Part shown: piece by piece, positions 45,820 to 57,867 of the stretch
How the letters are laid out: every line of letters starts with the position of its first letter
How positions within the stretch are numbered: the stretch's first letter is position 1
Assembly (NCBI GenBank): GCA_958295665.1
Contig: OY282558.1
Location: 112,706,838-112,770,837 of the forward strand
Direction of reading: 5' to 3'
Length of the DNA: 64,000 nucleotides
Origin: Tipula vernalis
Lineage: Eukaryota; Arthropoda; Insecta; Diptera; Tipulidae
Notes under the pieces: generated by a model
What the model was told of the DNA's origin: nothing
Seen by the model: only the letters and a program-made list of their open reading frames with translations
Databases searched by the model: none
Position numbers and translations under genes: made by a program

Positions 45820-48415
45820 CCTGGAATGCAAATGGGCTATTGCATCACATTCAAGAACTAGATATATTTTTAAACATGCATTAAATAGATTTATATCTTA
45901 TATCAGAAACTCATTTCACCAAAACTTCATTCTGTAAAATAAAACGATATAATTGCTACCATGCATTACATCCAGAGAACAAAGCTAGAGGTGGATCAGC
46001 TATCCTCATAAAAGATTATATAAAGCATAACAAAGAACTATAAGTTGAGAAGCTTCCCATGCAAGTCACAACAATCCAAATACAATTAAACAATACTAAA
46101 ACCTGCAGTATCTCAGCAATCTATTGCCCCCCAAGATGCAATCTCAAACAAGTAGATTATATTAATCTCCTCAAAACACTAGGAAGTGTCTTTTGGGGAT
46201 CACGGTTAACGACGGCTAAAGGAAAAGAACTGTTCGCAGCAGGCAAACAATTAAAATGCGATTTTCACTCGGGCAGTACACCAACCTATTGGCCCTCGGA
46301 TATCACTAAGACTCCAGATCTTATAGACTTCTTTATTACAAGAGGGATTTCAGATAATTATATCCACATAGAGAACAGTGAAAGTCTATCATCAGATCAG
46401 TCACCAGTAATTATGATACTTAGCCAAACAATTATTATGAAAGAGAGCAACCCGAAATTAACGAGCTTCAAAACCAATTGGGATCTCTTCCAAACACGGT
46501 TAACAGAAAGAATTAATCTGCAGAACCCAATACAGGGACCAGTCCAAATAGAAGACGAACTAGATAAGCTAATCCATAATATCCAAAGTGCTGCCTGGGA
46601 AAGCACTCCTAATAACAATCAGGAAATGAAGCGCAATGTTAGCTATCCAGAGGAAGTGAGAGAACTTCTTAAAAATAAAAGAAAAGCACGGAAGAATTGG
46701 CAAAAACATCGAAACCCGGAAAATAAGAAGGTATTTAATCAATTGTGTAACAAATTAAAATATCTAATAAAAGACATTAAAAATCAGTCAGTTAATAAAT
46801 ACCTCAGCACTCTAACTGGGCAAAAAGATACTGATTATTCATTATAGAAAGCAACAAAGAATCTTAAAAGACCCAAACTTCAGGTTCCTCCAATTAAAAA
46901 TAAAGAAAATTGGGCTCGAAATGCTAAACAAAAAGCAGATTTATTTGCGAATCACCTTGAAGATACATTCCAACCTGACCCAAAACAAACGGAAGAGGAA
47001 AATATTACCCCGATAAATAAACAGGATGAAATAAAAATTACACCTATAACATTGAAAGAACTAAAATGGGAAATCAAGAATAATCTGCATGCGTATAAGG
47101 CTCCAGGATATGATCTCATGACGGGTCAGATAATAAAAATGTTACCGGAGAAAGCGTTGAGGAAACTAGTGCTTATAATCAATGCAGCATTTCGACTAAG
47201 ATATGTACCAAGACAATGGAAAGTTGCAGAAGCAATTATGATACTTAAGCCGAACAAACCTCCGAACGATAAAGCTGTATATCGAATTACATATCGAAAC
47301 TATTTGAAAAGGTTCTTCTTAAAAGATTAAAACCAATTATCGAAGAAAGGAATCTGACCCCTCACATCAGTTTGGAATTAGGGAAAAACATTCTATGATA
47401 GAACAAGTACATCGAATTACTGATGTAATCGAGAAATCATTAGAAAGCAAACAAATATGCTCATCTATATTCCTTGATGTAGCGCAAGCATTTGACAAAG
47501 TATGGCACCAGGGGTTAGAATTCAAACTTCACCGAGATCTTCCGGAGCAATTTTTTTAATTTCTAAAATCATACTTGTTCTTGGGCCAATCCTTTATCTC
47601 CTGTATACTAGAGGTAAACCAATTACAGAAGCAACAATGGCGACTTTTGCCGATGACACGGCCATACTTGTAACAGCAAAAAACATTAATGATTCCACTA
47701 GTAAATTATAGAAGGCTACTAACCTGATATGTAATTGGACAAAGAAATGGCGAATTAAATTAAATGAAGCAAAATCAATCCCAGTAAACTTTACAAATCT
47801 AAAACTTAATCATATACCAATAATGATAAACTCGATAGTAGTACTACATGTGAACACTGCTAAATATCTTGGCATGACTTTAGATGCTGAACTTAAATGG
47901 AAGGAACACATAAAAAAGAAGAGAGAAGAACTAAACATAAAATTTAGAAAAATGCATTGGCTCCTAGGGAGACAATCTGAACTGGCGATTCATAACAAAC
48001 TGCTGTTATACAAACAAATTCTGAAACCTGTATGGACATATGGTAGTCAACTTTGGGGTTGTGCCAAGAGGACAAATATCAAAATCATACAAACAGCTCA
48101 AAATAAAATACTGCGATGTATTGTTAATGCACCGTGATACATTCGAAACGACAACCTCGAGCTTGTCGCGGATGAAATCAAGAATCATGCAATAAAACAC
48201 CTACAACGTCTGCACCAGCATGAAAATCTGGACATACGCTGTATGCTGAATACCACACCAACAAGAAGACTGCAGAGAACCAAACCTTTGGACTTATCGC
48301 GACCAGGAGGTCAGTAGACTTACCGTGGCGAAAAATCTGAGGAGGAGTTACACGAAACGGGGGATAATCACTTGATTGTGCCTACTAATCAAAAACTTTA
48401 TTATGCAATGTAAAT
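45812..48415 (+). pseudogene. ORF2 (endonuclease and reverse transcriptase) of the Jockey-clade element
   Basis: WNANGLLHHIQELDIFL and LISETHFTK (45820-45915) begin the endonuclease; GGSAILIKDYIKH and ISAIYCPPR follow. The block that should contain GDxNAKHxxWGSR is missing its first part: SVF is joined directly to WGSRLTTAKGKELF (~46187), removing the catalytic Asp. Later come SDQSPVI, and the RT: YKAPGYDLMTGQIIKMLP, WKVAEAIMILKPNKPPND, IFLDVAQAFDKVWHQGL, then a second deletion near 47560-47585 that removes GVPQGS (the text resumes at LGPILYLLYT), TFADDTAIL (F-A-D-D catalytic motif intact), LNEAKS, KYLGMTLDAELKWKEHI, and YGSQLWGCAK. Stops are at several points. No RNase H is present, as expected for the clade. 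Confidence 0.9.
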
Positions 48416-48448
48416 TACTAAATGGGTACAAGACTCAGTCGTAAAAAA

Positions 48449-48463
48449 ATTGTGTAATTCTCC
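48449..48463. repeat. Target-site duplication of the Jockey-clade element, right copy
   Basis: attgtgtaattctcc, directly after the terminal A run. Confidence 0.65.
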
Positions 48464-48469
48464 TTCATG

Positions 48470-49480
48470 AATTTATTTGTGGAAGTGAAAATTATTCATC
48501 TAGTGTCCTAATATTGAACGAAGCTAAAACCGGCGATTTTCGAAATCAATTTTCGAATTAATAACTGCTTGCTGGGATATTAGGCATTGTTTTTGTTTGT
48601 TTTCTAATGTCAATCTCAAAGCAATCTCAATTTCGGCGTCAATCGAACAAGAACAATTCATTGCTCTTTTATGTTTGTGGGTTATCTGTCAAAATATAAG
48701 AAACTAGAAAATTGCAAACATAAAATCTAAAAAATTCGTGTTCGAAGAACAATGACCATAAAAAGTTTTCAAACTGAAATCGGCACCCAATCAGTCAAAT
48801 TTTGGCATAATCTCGAAAAATGACTAAATATTGCGATTCAGATTTATGTATATGTGTAATTCTGCCAGTCCTCAAACTTAATTCGAATAAATTTGAAAAT
48901 CATTAACAATCTCGATTAATCCTAGAAATGTCGGAAAACTTAAAAAATCTAGAATATAACGCAGAACAATTACAGAAAAATTGGAATAATCTCTTTATTT
49001 TGTGAATCTCGATTGATCTCGAACAATTTCAATAATACCGAAAAATCGGGATATTAATGAATAATTTCGGAAAGCCTGTCAAAATTTAAAAAATCCACGA
49101 CAATTTCGAAATATTTCGAAAATTCATGTAAATATAACTTAATGTTACTAATACTACTAAGCAAAATGCTACTGCAAATAAGAATGGAATCCTCAAATAG
49201 TATCGGATAATTTGTTAAATATCGAAGAAACATATTCTTAGAATAGACTCTAAGATTATTGAGTACCATCGAAGCACACTCGAATAATCTTAAAACATCT
49301 CGAATAACCTGACAGTTTCGAAACAAAGAATCACCAACTAAGGCTCGAATAACAAAATTTCATTTCCATGCTAAACTCCAATAATCTCGAGAAAATTTAA
49401 AAAATAGAAGGTAAGGTATGAAATCGGGAAGCGACGGAAATTTCCAAAATCGGGAGAACCCCGCCAAAAATAACCAAAAA
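48470..49480. other. Low-complexity stretch with recurrent TCTCGAATAA-type words
   Basis: From about 48780 to 49400, short words such as aatctcgatta, ataatctcga, tctcgaataa and tcgaaacaaa recur irregularly, suggesting a heavily decayed satellite. The minus-strand frame 49054-49326 is a by-product. No gene was recognised. Confidence 0.5.
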
Positions 49481-49534
49481 AGAACACAAGCACTAATTAC
49501 AACATTGCAACGCTAATTGACTAACTGGTTTGGC

Positions 49535-50235
49535 TCAAATATACTTTAATTCCCTTTCTAAAGACAAAAGCACTCCTAATGAAGGAAACATGTAATTGTC
49601 TTCAGTCGCGGTTAGATATTTTTCTAATAAGAAAATTTCAAGAATTGCTTCTTGATTTTTATGAACATCAAAATGGTACATCGCAATCTGCTTAGCAGTA
49701 TTGCTTCCTTTTACAATCAAATTCAATATTTTCTAATCAAAATTTGATTTGTAAAAGTTTCAATTTGTTTTGCTAAATGCTTAATTTGATTTATAAAAGG
49801 TTAAATTTGAAGTGCAAAAAGGCTAAACTTGGAGTACAAAACGTATTTTACAAATGGCGAAAGCTTTGATTTCAAACGAGTTTAGCAAATTGTCTTCTAA
49901 ATCTACATATCTGTCAGAATCTGAAGGCATTTTTATTTCTATGGAATCATATGGTTCTATAGTCCGAACTTTTTCAGCTTCAGCAATCGAAAAGAAATTA
50001 TTGGGGCTGTCTTAACAAAAAAATTTAATAGCAACAGGAATCATTCCTTCTTTCTCTAAAAATTAAACAACCACCTTATCTTAAAAATTTCGTTTTGTAA
50101 ATTTGAAATAGTGAGTTTCTTTAATCTGAGCTACAATGAATCTAATCTTGACTTTGAATTAATGTTCAAACGCTCGGTAAATCTCGTGGGCCCCAATGGG
50201 CCCCCGCAGCTGCGGGTACCTAGTTACGCCACTAG
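49535..50235 (-). mobile_element. hAT-like element half with one terminus (tentative)
   Basis: On the minus strand the sequence starts at 50235 with tagtggcgtaactaggtacc and then a GC-rich run with gggggccc. CAGTGGCGTAACTAGG-type ends are characteristic of a large group of hAT elements. Inward from it there is AT-rich DNA and an unassigned 63-codon minus-strand frame (49535-49726). I found no matching opposite end, so the left limit is arbitrary. Confidence 0.45.
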
Positions 50236-53200
50236 AAAACGACATAAAATAATTCTTTCTCCCGTAAGTTTTCCATCTTTTCTTGAATTTCATTTTCATC
50301 GAGTTTCAAATTCTAGATTACGATAATCATGCTATGTACGAAACGCAACAAGCGTAAAAGCATGTAAATCGTGTTGTGACATAGACTGAAAAAATAACTA
50401 CATAAAGTCGAATTCGCGACTAGCTAGTTTGAGTCTGTCTATGGAATTAGTATTCAGTAAATATCGTGATTTGTGACATTCCTGTACAAGAAACAAATAA
50501 AATGGAAAGCGAGTGGTGCACGTAATATGCGTAAGCGATAATATGCGTCCAAAGGTTCCAGATCTGGTCAGGGGGTATTGGTCAAATAACGAACCCCTTC
50601 TTCAGAAAACTGGGATCGACACCGAAACTAATCCTTATTGCAAAACTCCACGTCTATTCTATCGTGAAATACCTTAGGACGTTTAGATCGTATCGACAAT
50701 ATTATCTAGTAATCTGATTCACCAGATTCGGATGACGAAGACTCATTAAATATATTTTCCATTTTTAACTTAATTTTTCAAAATCTTATTTAAATTTAAA
50801 TTTGCAATTCATTATCTACAAATATTTAGTTTTGTATATGTAATTTGACAGATCGTAAATGACGTTTTATATTTCCCAATTTTCGAAAATAATATCCGTA
50901 TCCACTGTTTTAGTCATCGATATCGAGGTATAAATCCGAGGATACAATTTTAATCCAGGTTTGATTCATTGGATTTTTATTCGTTTACAAATATGAAAGA
51001 GGGGATAAATTCGCTAATTTATCACTATCCTCGTTTAAAATTACGGGCCCTAATGTCATATTTAGTATAGAAATACGACCAATTCGCTGCGTACACGTCT
51101 AATTCTCTACCGCCTACTGTTCTTCCGCAAATTTAAAAAATTCCATCGTTATAATCTCAATAAAGGAGAAGTTCAATTTAGAAGGTGAACTTTCTAAATA
51201 TTAAACCATATGTGGTAATTTTCTAATTGTATTGGGAAAAATTAAGATTAATGAAACAAATTTATTAAATATCCCTGAGCTTTGAAAAATAATTGTATTA
51301 TTTGAATTATTATTAATTATTAGTTAAATTTAATTATTTAATTTAACATTTTATTTTTTTAATTTTGAGTGGTACTTGTGTTGGGAAAAATTATAGAAAA
51401 ATTAAAATTAAATTTATATTGTATTTTTGCAAATAATTCAGATTTTCCTGTATGTATGTATATTATAGTTTATTCCTAGGATAACTCTAATAACGTCAGA
51501 GACTCCAATAGGGAACATCTTATATCCTTTATGAACATATCGTCGATTTAGTATTGAAGCAGCATATATAAAAGCCATAGTTTTGAGATAATTTTGCTTT
51601 TGGAAAAACATTTTAAAATAAAATCTTTTAGTTGGTAGAAAATTTAATTTTATAAAAGACTTTATTTAAAATTGGTTTTCCAAAAAAATTTACTCCCCTT
51701 TCGGAAAAAGCTTGCATTGCTGTATTAAAACAAGTTTTGTAATTTTTAATTTTGTAGAATGGTCGTCAGTTTAGCAATGAAAGGAAAGGCCTTCGTCCCT
51801 TGGCTCCTTTACACCAAAAAAAACATCCCACTTTCCCATAAATTAACTAAAAAGTTATAAATTTAAAATTTTCAAATTTAAAATTTGTTTGCCTGTTGTT
51901 AAATTTGTTTGTAGTTAAAATAAAAACCAGCTAAATATTAAAATGTAGATGTAAAAGTTAACAAAAAATTTAATTTACCACAAGAAAAAATTAAAAAATT
52001 TATCAGGGCAGGAGCCGTAATTTTTGGTGAATTAAAAAAATTAAGCCCGCCGTTTTTTTTTTTATTATTGGTTTAGTTGATACATAAGCACAAAGTTTTT
52101 CCTTCTGTATTTTCATAATATAGCTTCATTTGACGAATTATAATTTTTATAAAGCTATAAAATGATTTTTATAAATAAGGTTCATCTTTTAAATTAATTG
52201 TAAAATTTTTAATTTTTCACAAATTCACACAGTAACATTTAATTTGTTAGATAAAAATATTTCACCGCGATAATTTGTTTTTACAATAACTAGAAGAGAA
52301 CTTGATAACATGACGATGATTAAAAGTCACTGAACCACGTAGTCGCCTCAAAATGAAGAAAGATTTACGATTAAGGTTAAAAAAAAAGTTACAAAATAGG
52401 TAGGTACTGCTTTGCTATTAATAATTAACGTTAACGTTTACCAAACGAAACGTTTACTTTGAAAATATCCTATTTAGCACGGTAATTGGTAAAGCAAAAT
52501 AATTAGATTTAAACCCATTTTAAATACAAATTTGTCAAAAAAAACAACTGCCGTAAATAACCTGGTTTTCCATTTTCGTATAATTATTGATGAGTACTCA
52601 GTTTTCCTTTACACACATACATATATACATATTACCATTATGTATTTCTATGGTAATCAGAATCACAAACAAAAAAAACAAAAAAAAAATACTGAATCGA
52701 GAAAGGTAATTCTTCTTAATTAAATAAAAAAAGAACATCAAGGCCTTGACGAAAATGTGTAGGTTGACAAATTATAGATTTTTACATTCTTTTGCTTTTT
52801 GCTTTGCGGTTATATCCTTCTTTTTTCCTTAAATGCCATAATTGTATTAATGCTTGTCTTTATCTCCATATATGTAAATCGTATATACCAACTCATCTCT
52901 AATCCTGTTTTGATCTATTTTATACAATCACATCCTCTGCATTACAATTTTCAACATCACACATTTTGTGATTCAGATCACAACATTAACCTGAGAAATA
53001 GCAAAAAAAAAAAAAAAAAACACCAACAACAAACCAGCGCTCCGACATCAAAAATCTCTTCAAAACAAATGGCATCTCATGCAAACAATAAACAAAAATT
53101 TATAAAAAATTCTTAACATTTTTACCGCATGTGGATTAAAAAATATTTTGCCAGGTAAAGGGAAAATATATTGTTTATGACGTCGTCCCAATTATTACTA

Positions 53201-54990
53201 TATTACCATTCCTACTATTATTATTATTGTTGTTATTATTGTACATATTTATCACTGTGGTTGTAATGCTTTTTTGAAAGCTTTATTAAAAGCTGTCTGT
53301 AGTCAATAAAAATATTTTTCTTCTCATTGTTGGTTGGTTTCGTATATTGTTGTTCCTTCGTCAAATTTCATGTCATCTCTTTTTTTTTTTTGTACCGAAT
53401 AACGTAATTATTTGTCTTTTTAATAGTTAGAGTAGGGTTACGAAGGTAAAAAACGGGAAAAATATGAAAAATTGAACGAAAAAGTAAAACAACACACGCA
53501 AAATTGCCTATAGAACAAGTTAGTTTAAGGAGAAGACGCAAAAAGGAAATGTTTCATATTTATTTTAGTGGGTGTAGGGGAAAATTTATTCATAAATACG
53601 CACCCATACAAACGAAATAATTTCCACTAAAAGAAAATCCGGAAAGGAGACTTTATAGAAATTGTATATTTGTATATAAATATGTTTTTAACACAAGTTT
53701 AATACCGATGGAAATAAAATTGTTAACACACAAAAATCCTGGGCCTTCGCATGGAATACGCTAATTTTATTTTGCATTTTCATTTCAACAAAATTGTTTC
53801 AAATCAAATTAAATTACGTTCCACGGTTATTTTTTATTCATATTCGTATACACCTCTAACTTATTTGTGTTGTCGAAATGGAAATATAGAAGCTTAGGAA
53901 TTTAATTTGTTTAACTAAATTCATTTTCTAAAAAAACGAGTAAAATTATAAAAGTTTAGATTATTTTTGGCTTTTAGGTTTGGTTTGGCCTATATATACA
54001 TTATGTATCTCCTCTTTCTGCATTGTTGTGTATTGTGAATATTATAAAAAAATAGATAGCTGAAGGCAGTAATTTTGGACGAATAAATTTGAATGTGCGG
54101 TACTCCCTCGTTGAAACAATTTCCTGTCTGCGCTTGTTATGGAATAAATTATCCATTTTTATTTATTTTTTTTAATTAAACATAATTGGTTCTAGAGTTT
54201 TGAGATTGGAAATCAAAGTTTGAATAAAAATTGTGTTGTAGTATTACGCATTCTGTTCAAGTTGTAAAGCACGATGGGCTCATGGGAGCTGCATGTATAC
54301 GCTACATGGTTAATTTGTTTCTGTAAGATTTCTGTTTCATTTTTCTGATTTATTTTGAAATTTCATATTTTTTTTTTGTAAATTGAATTCTAAAAGTAAA
54401 TTTGAGAATTTTTGTGAGTCTATATGTATGTCCGAAGGGAATACTAAAATGTAAAATAACAGAAATCGAAGAATAAAATAAAATTAAGCCAAGTAAATAT
54501 TTATGATTGATGTAAACTTAATTTGACGTTCGTCATACGTGAAATAAATGAGCTTTATAAAGTCAAATTTTTGTATTACCGTATAACCAATCGTTTTTGT
54601 ATCACCGGAAGTCTATTAATGTCCCTTCAGGAATCCCCTTTACAGGTTGACAAATTTTAGCAAACTTTATTGTGCTCAATTTGAATATTATGGCTCTTTT
54701 CTAAGTGAAAATTTTCCCCATTTTGTTTTTATGGAATTATGTTCCTTTAAAAGAGATAAAACCGCAAAATATGAGGCTATTTCACAACCGCTGATGTTCC
54801 AAAAAAGTAGGATTTCTGGAAAGGAAATTAGAACGGAATTCTCTATTATCCCGAATTTGTTTATGTAGAATTCTTTGAAATTTAGTATGTAAGGAAATCT
54901 TTGTTACAGGTTTATACAGGTTTTAGATTTGAATCTAAATCACATAATAATTATAATTATTTCTCGTTTCGGGGAAAAAATTAAAAAATA
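50236..54990. other. Non-coding stretch, 4.7 kb
   Basis: No supportable gene. ATT/TTG-type simple repeats near 53215-53245, poly-A at 53004-53022. The plus-strand frames at 52532-52723 and 52799-53116 lack motifs. A fragment near 54605-54645 (attaatgtcccttcaggaat) loosely resembles an RT N-V-P-S-G-x-P segment but is too short to call. Confidence 0.5.
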
Positions 54991-54999
54991 GCGATAAAA

Positions 55000-55500
55000 C
55001 TACTCAGATCAATCTGGGCACAAAAAAGAAACAACTTTTAGTACAAAGATTTCTGCATCGAGATGATTTGGCGAAATAAGCGTGTCCGGTATACTGTCTG
55101 TTGCATGCTGCAAACATTCTAAATTTTGTGTGCTGGAGTTTACTAAGTTCGAGACCGAGTTCTTTATCAATAAATGCGTTCAGAATATGAGCATTTTTTA
55201 GTTCAAGTAAAAGCTCGATTGCTGTCGAGAAGCAAAAATTTAAAACATATGCTTGAATTAAGAGAGAAAGCTTGTATTTTCCAACATCTACGTAAAAAGT
55301 ATTCTCCATTTATTGAATTCATGGAGACAGAGCATGACAGACTTATTGATGGGATTTTCAGTGCGATTTGAGTTGGATCCTCTGGTGATATCCACTGGTG
55401 CAGATTATTGGTTATACGCTTATGACCCTTTTCCATTTGGGCATTATCCTTAAAAATGGGCTGGGCATCATTTTCCTTTAAAAGAAACATGATGCCCAGA
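55000..55500 (-). pseudogene. Possible decayed coding segment, unassigned
   Basis: Two overlapping minus-strand frames of 95 and 101 codons (55203-55490 and 55004-55309) cover half a kilobase that is less AT-rich than its surroundings. Frame-jumping gives residues such as LQHATDSIPDTLISPNHLDA, reminiscent of a retroelement protein, but I cannot name a family and the assignment stays open. There is no start, ribosomal or splice context. Confidence 0.25.
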
Positions 55501-55914
55501 AAAAAAACAATTTGGGATAATATTTGAAGGCTGGAGAGATAACCTGACCGAGTTAAAATCTCACAAAATTGTGAAATCTATTTATAATGCTAATTTTGAT
55601 ATTTTCTGTGACATAATGCCGTTAAATTAATTTAATTAAATGCCTTCAAATTTAAATTTTTAGTCTTCTATAAAAAGTATAACATTCATTTCACTTTTTA
55701 CAACAATTTAACCTGGAATTTTTTCTGGTTGTTTGACTTAAGCCTCTTTTGTAAGGAATTTTCGTCAAAAGTGTGATAAAAATCACGATCAAAAATACTT
55801 CAAACATTAAAATACATTGGCCTAACACTATACCGTTTAATGTATCCCAGTTTATGAAACAAAATATGAAGCTTCAGTTTGATTTGTTAAACCAGCTGTG
55901 TTTTGAAAAGGAGA

Positions 55915-56335
55915 TAAACCGAAAGACACACTCACAAACAGATAGAGCGACAGGTAGACCAATAGACAAGCCAACCGGAAGACAGACATCACTTCAAACC
56001 AAAATTTGTTGGACTCAGGGGACTTCAAGATTGATATATCGCCAAAAATCTCAAGGTCAAAAATTTTCTTGATACCTACTGTACTTTTAAATTTTATTTT
56101 ATTAACGAAAAAGAGAGAAAGAAACATTCAGTAAATCTGCCACTTCCGGTTGGTCGATTTTCACTAAAACTCACTGGGACATCCCAATTTGAAGGCACAG
56201 ATAAACAGACAGATTGATAGATAGACAGACCGATAGACAACAATTCGAAACTCAATTTTTTTGGACTCAGCGGACTTCAAAACAGGTAAATCATCAAAAA
56301 TTCACAAGCCTAAATTTCTAAAGCCTATTTTTACA
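55915..56335. repeat. Dispersed repeat in two direct copies with GACA-type microsatellite
   Basis: Two blocks, 55920-56065 and 56200-56320, each contain a GACAGAC/ATAGAC run followed by ttggactcag then ggacttcaa and a segment ending tca(a)aaat...aag(g/c)tc or equivalent. The order resembles the dipteran dispersed elements in which a short GACA repeat precedes a conserved tail. The intervening cacttccggttggtcgattt phrase is typical of the same type of sequence. Copies are about 75% alike by eye. Confidence 0.6.
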
Positions 56336-57050
56336 ACTAAAGCATATGGTTGCAGTCTACGCATCCAGCAATTTGGCATTGCTAAGCCTAAGTACCGCAA
56401 CTCTTTTTAAATAAGATTCACTTTTAAATAAGTTCAGCAACATTTGGCATGCCGTTTGCAAGTTGACGATTTTTTTTTTGGTTTTTAATTTTTCTGACAC
56501 GTAATTCTTATGTAAACTTTGTAAACAAGTTCCCGCCCGTAGGGGCCGCAGTCTACTAGTTTTTTTGGTATTTACTTAAAAAATATTGTTAATCACATGA
56601 TTTTGGCTAAAGTCAATAACTAATGGTGTTTCACTGTGATTGAAGACAGCTCTTATGTAAATTTGGTAGCGTTAGGTCTCTCAAGCTAACTACATACAGA
56701 TAAACATCTTTTCAACCTTGGGATCCATCCACAAAAAAAAATTTTTTTTTTTTTTTTTTTTTTAAATTTTCTTTCAACATCAAACTTCAAACAACTGCCT
56801 CACACCCGCTTCAACCGGTTGATATTCAACTCAACCAAGTTGATCAACATACATTATTCAAGAAGTTTTTGTAAGCCAATGTTTACATTGATTGTTTGTC
56901 ATACATGTATTTGATAAGTTAATGAGATTTATTTTTGGTAGATTTTGACAATTACGGGACACATCAAATATTTTTAGATTTTTATTGCAAATTCCTATAG
57001 TGTGAAGCCGCCTTAGTTTCCATAACTTAAGTGTTTAGATTATTCCGTGA
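56336..57050. other. Non-coding stretch with poly-A/poly-T run
   Basis: A run of A followed by a long T run (56733-56763) can fold on itself. The rest is AT-rich with no recognised feature. The last ~100 bases may be the 5' part of the Jockey-like element that follows. Confidence 0.4.
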
Positions 57051-57059
57051 AATGATAAC

Positions 57060-57649
57060 CTTCTCAATGGTGGAGGATTTTTAATAGCTGTTACGAGTCA
57101 ATTGAAGTGATGATGATATTACTTATTTTGCTAACTTGGATAGAATTATAAACATCTTGTTTTCTAATAGCTGGTGACCTCAATTTGTCAAATTTATTTT
57201 GGAATGACCATGATAATTATAGTAATGCCCTTTTGCCACACTTCTTACAAAGCTACAGAAAGTTTGTATGAAGTGATGCATCTGTGAGATGCTGGGCTTT
57301 ACCAGTATAATAAATTATATAACCATAATAATCGACTTTTGGATTTAATCCTAAGTCATTTTGAGTACAGCAATATAACTATTGTAGCATCGATTGATAT
57401 GCTTACTGTGATTGATAGACATCATCCACCATCGGATATTAGTATTAAATACAAAAAGAGAAGTAATTATTAAAGAAATCTAAATTAAATGTGATGATCC
57501 CAAACTATTTTGGCCTTACTGCAAAAAGAAAAGGGAATCTTAAATTCTCTCCCTTCACGAACGCATTATAGTAATAACTTTAGCTGTATGCTTTAGATAC
57601 CTGTAATTAATTTGGGGATTTCTTTAAATCAGTTTACAATTTGGGACTG
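57060..57649 (+). pseudogene. Left half of an older Jockey-like element (endonuclease), split by an I-clade insertion
   Basis: AGDLNLSNLFWNDHDNYS with LLPHFLQSYRKFV (about 57170-57270) is the G-D-x-N-L catalytic block of a Jockey-type endonuclease, and SHFEYSNITIVASIDMLTV then DRHHPPSDISIKYKKR (57355-57465) its C-terminal S-D-H-x-P-like region (here DRHHPP). The frame changes and stops between them. The sequence breaks at the 12-bp duplication (57638-57649) and resumes at 63118. Confidence 0.75.
57638..57649. repeat. Target-site duplication of the I-clade element, left copy
   Basis: aatttgggactg is identical to 63118-63129, which directly follows the A-rich tail. Confidence 0.9.
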
Positions 57650-57867
57650 GAAAAAACCAACCAAACCATCAAACAGAACGGTCGATTTAATACGAGTAAA
57701 GAAAAAATAATAATATAATAAATAAATAAATAACATTATTACAGCATCAAAAACTTTTTTATTAATAAAATAATTATTAAAAACTTTTATTTAATTATAG
57801 TTTAATAATAAAAAATAAAAAATAGACTTTTAATTATAGTGGTGTAATAATAAATATTTACCCCAAA
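57650..57867 (+). promoter_or_regulatory. 5' UTR of the I-clade element (internal promoter region, inferred)
   Basis: This 218-bp leader starts gaaaaaaccaaccaaaccat, contains cggtcgatttaatacgagta near 57680, then AT-rich sequence to the ORF1 ATG. Elements of this clade use an internal 5' UTR promoter without TATA; no specific motif is identified here. Confidence 0.5.

Larger units (their letters stand above)
43729..48448 (+). mobile_element. Jockey-clade non-LTR retrotransposon, both ends present, dead
   Basis: The element starts with a GC-rich 5' UTR (tctcctatcgggcgcgtccc, then ggtggcggatagggggatgc), followed by a gag-like ORF1 and an endonuclease-RT ORF2, and ends in a short A run (48443-48449). 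Imperfect 15-bp direct repeats flank it. It has many frameshifts plus two deletions in ORF2. Because the 5' UTR is retained it was a full-length insertion that decayed in place. Confidence 0.85.

Noticed and set aside
54600..54870. RT fragment (NVPSGIP-like) plus 73-codon frame
   Set aside because: Too short and too ambiguous; no second RT motif nearby.
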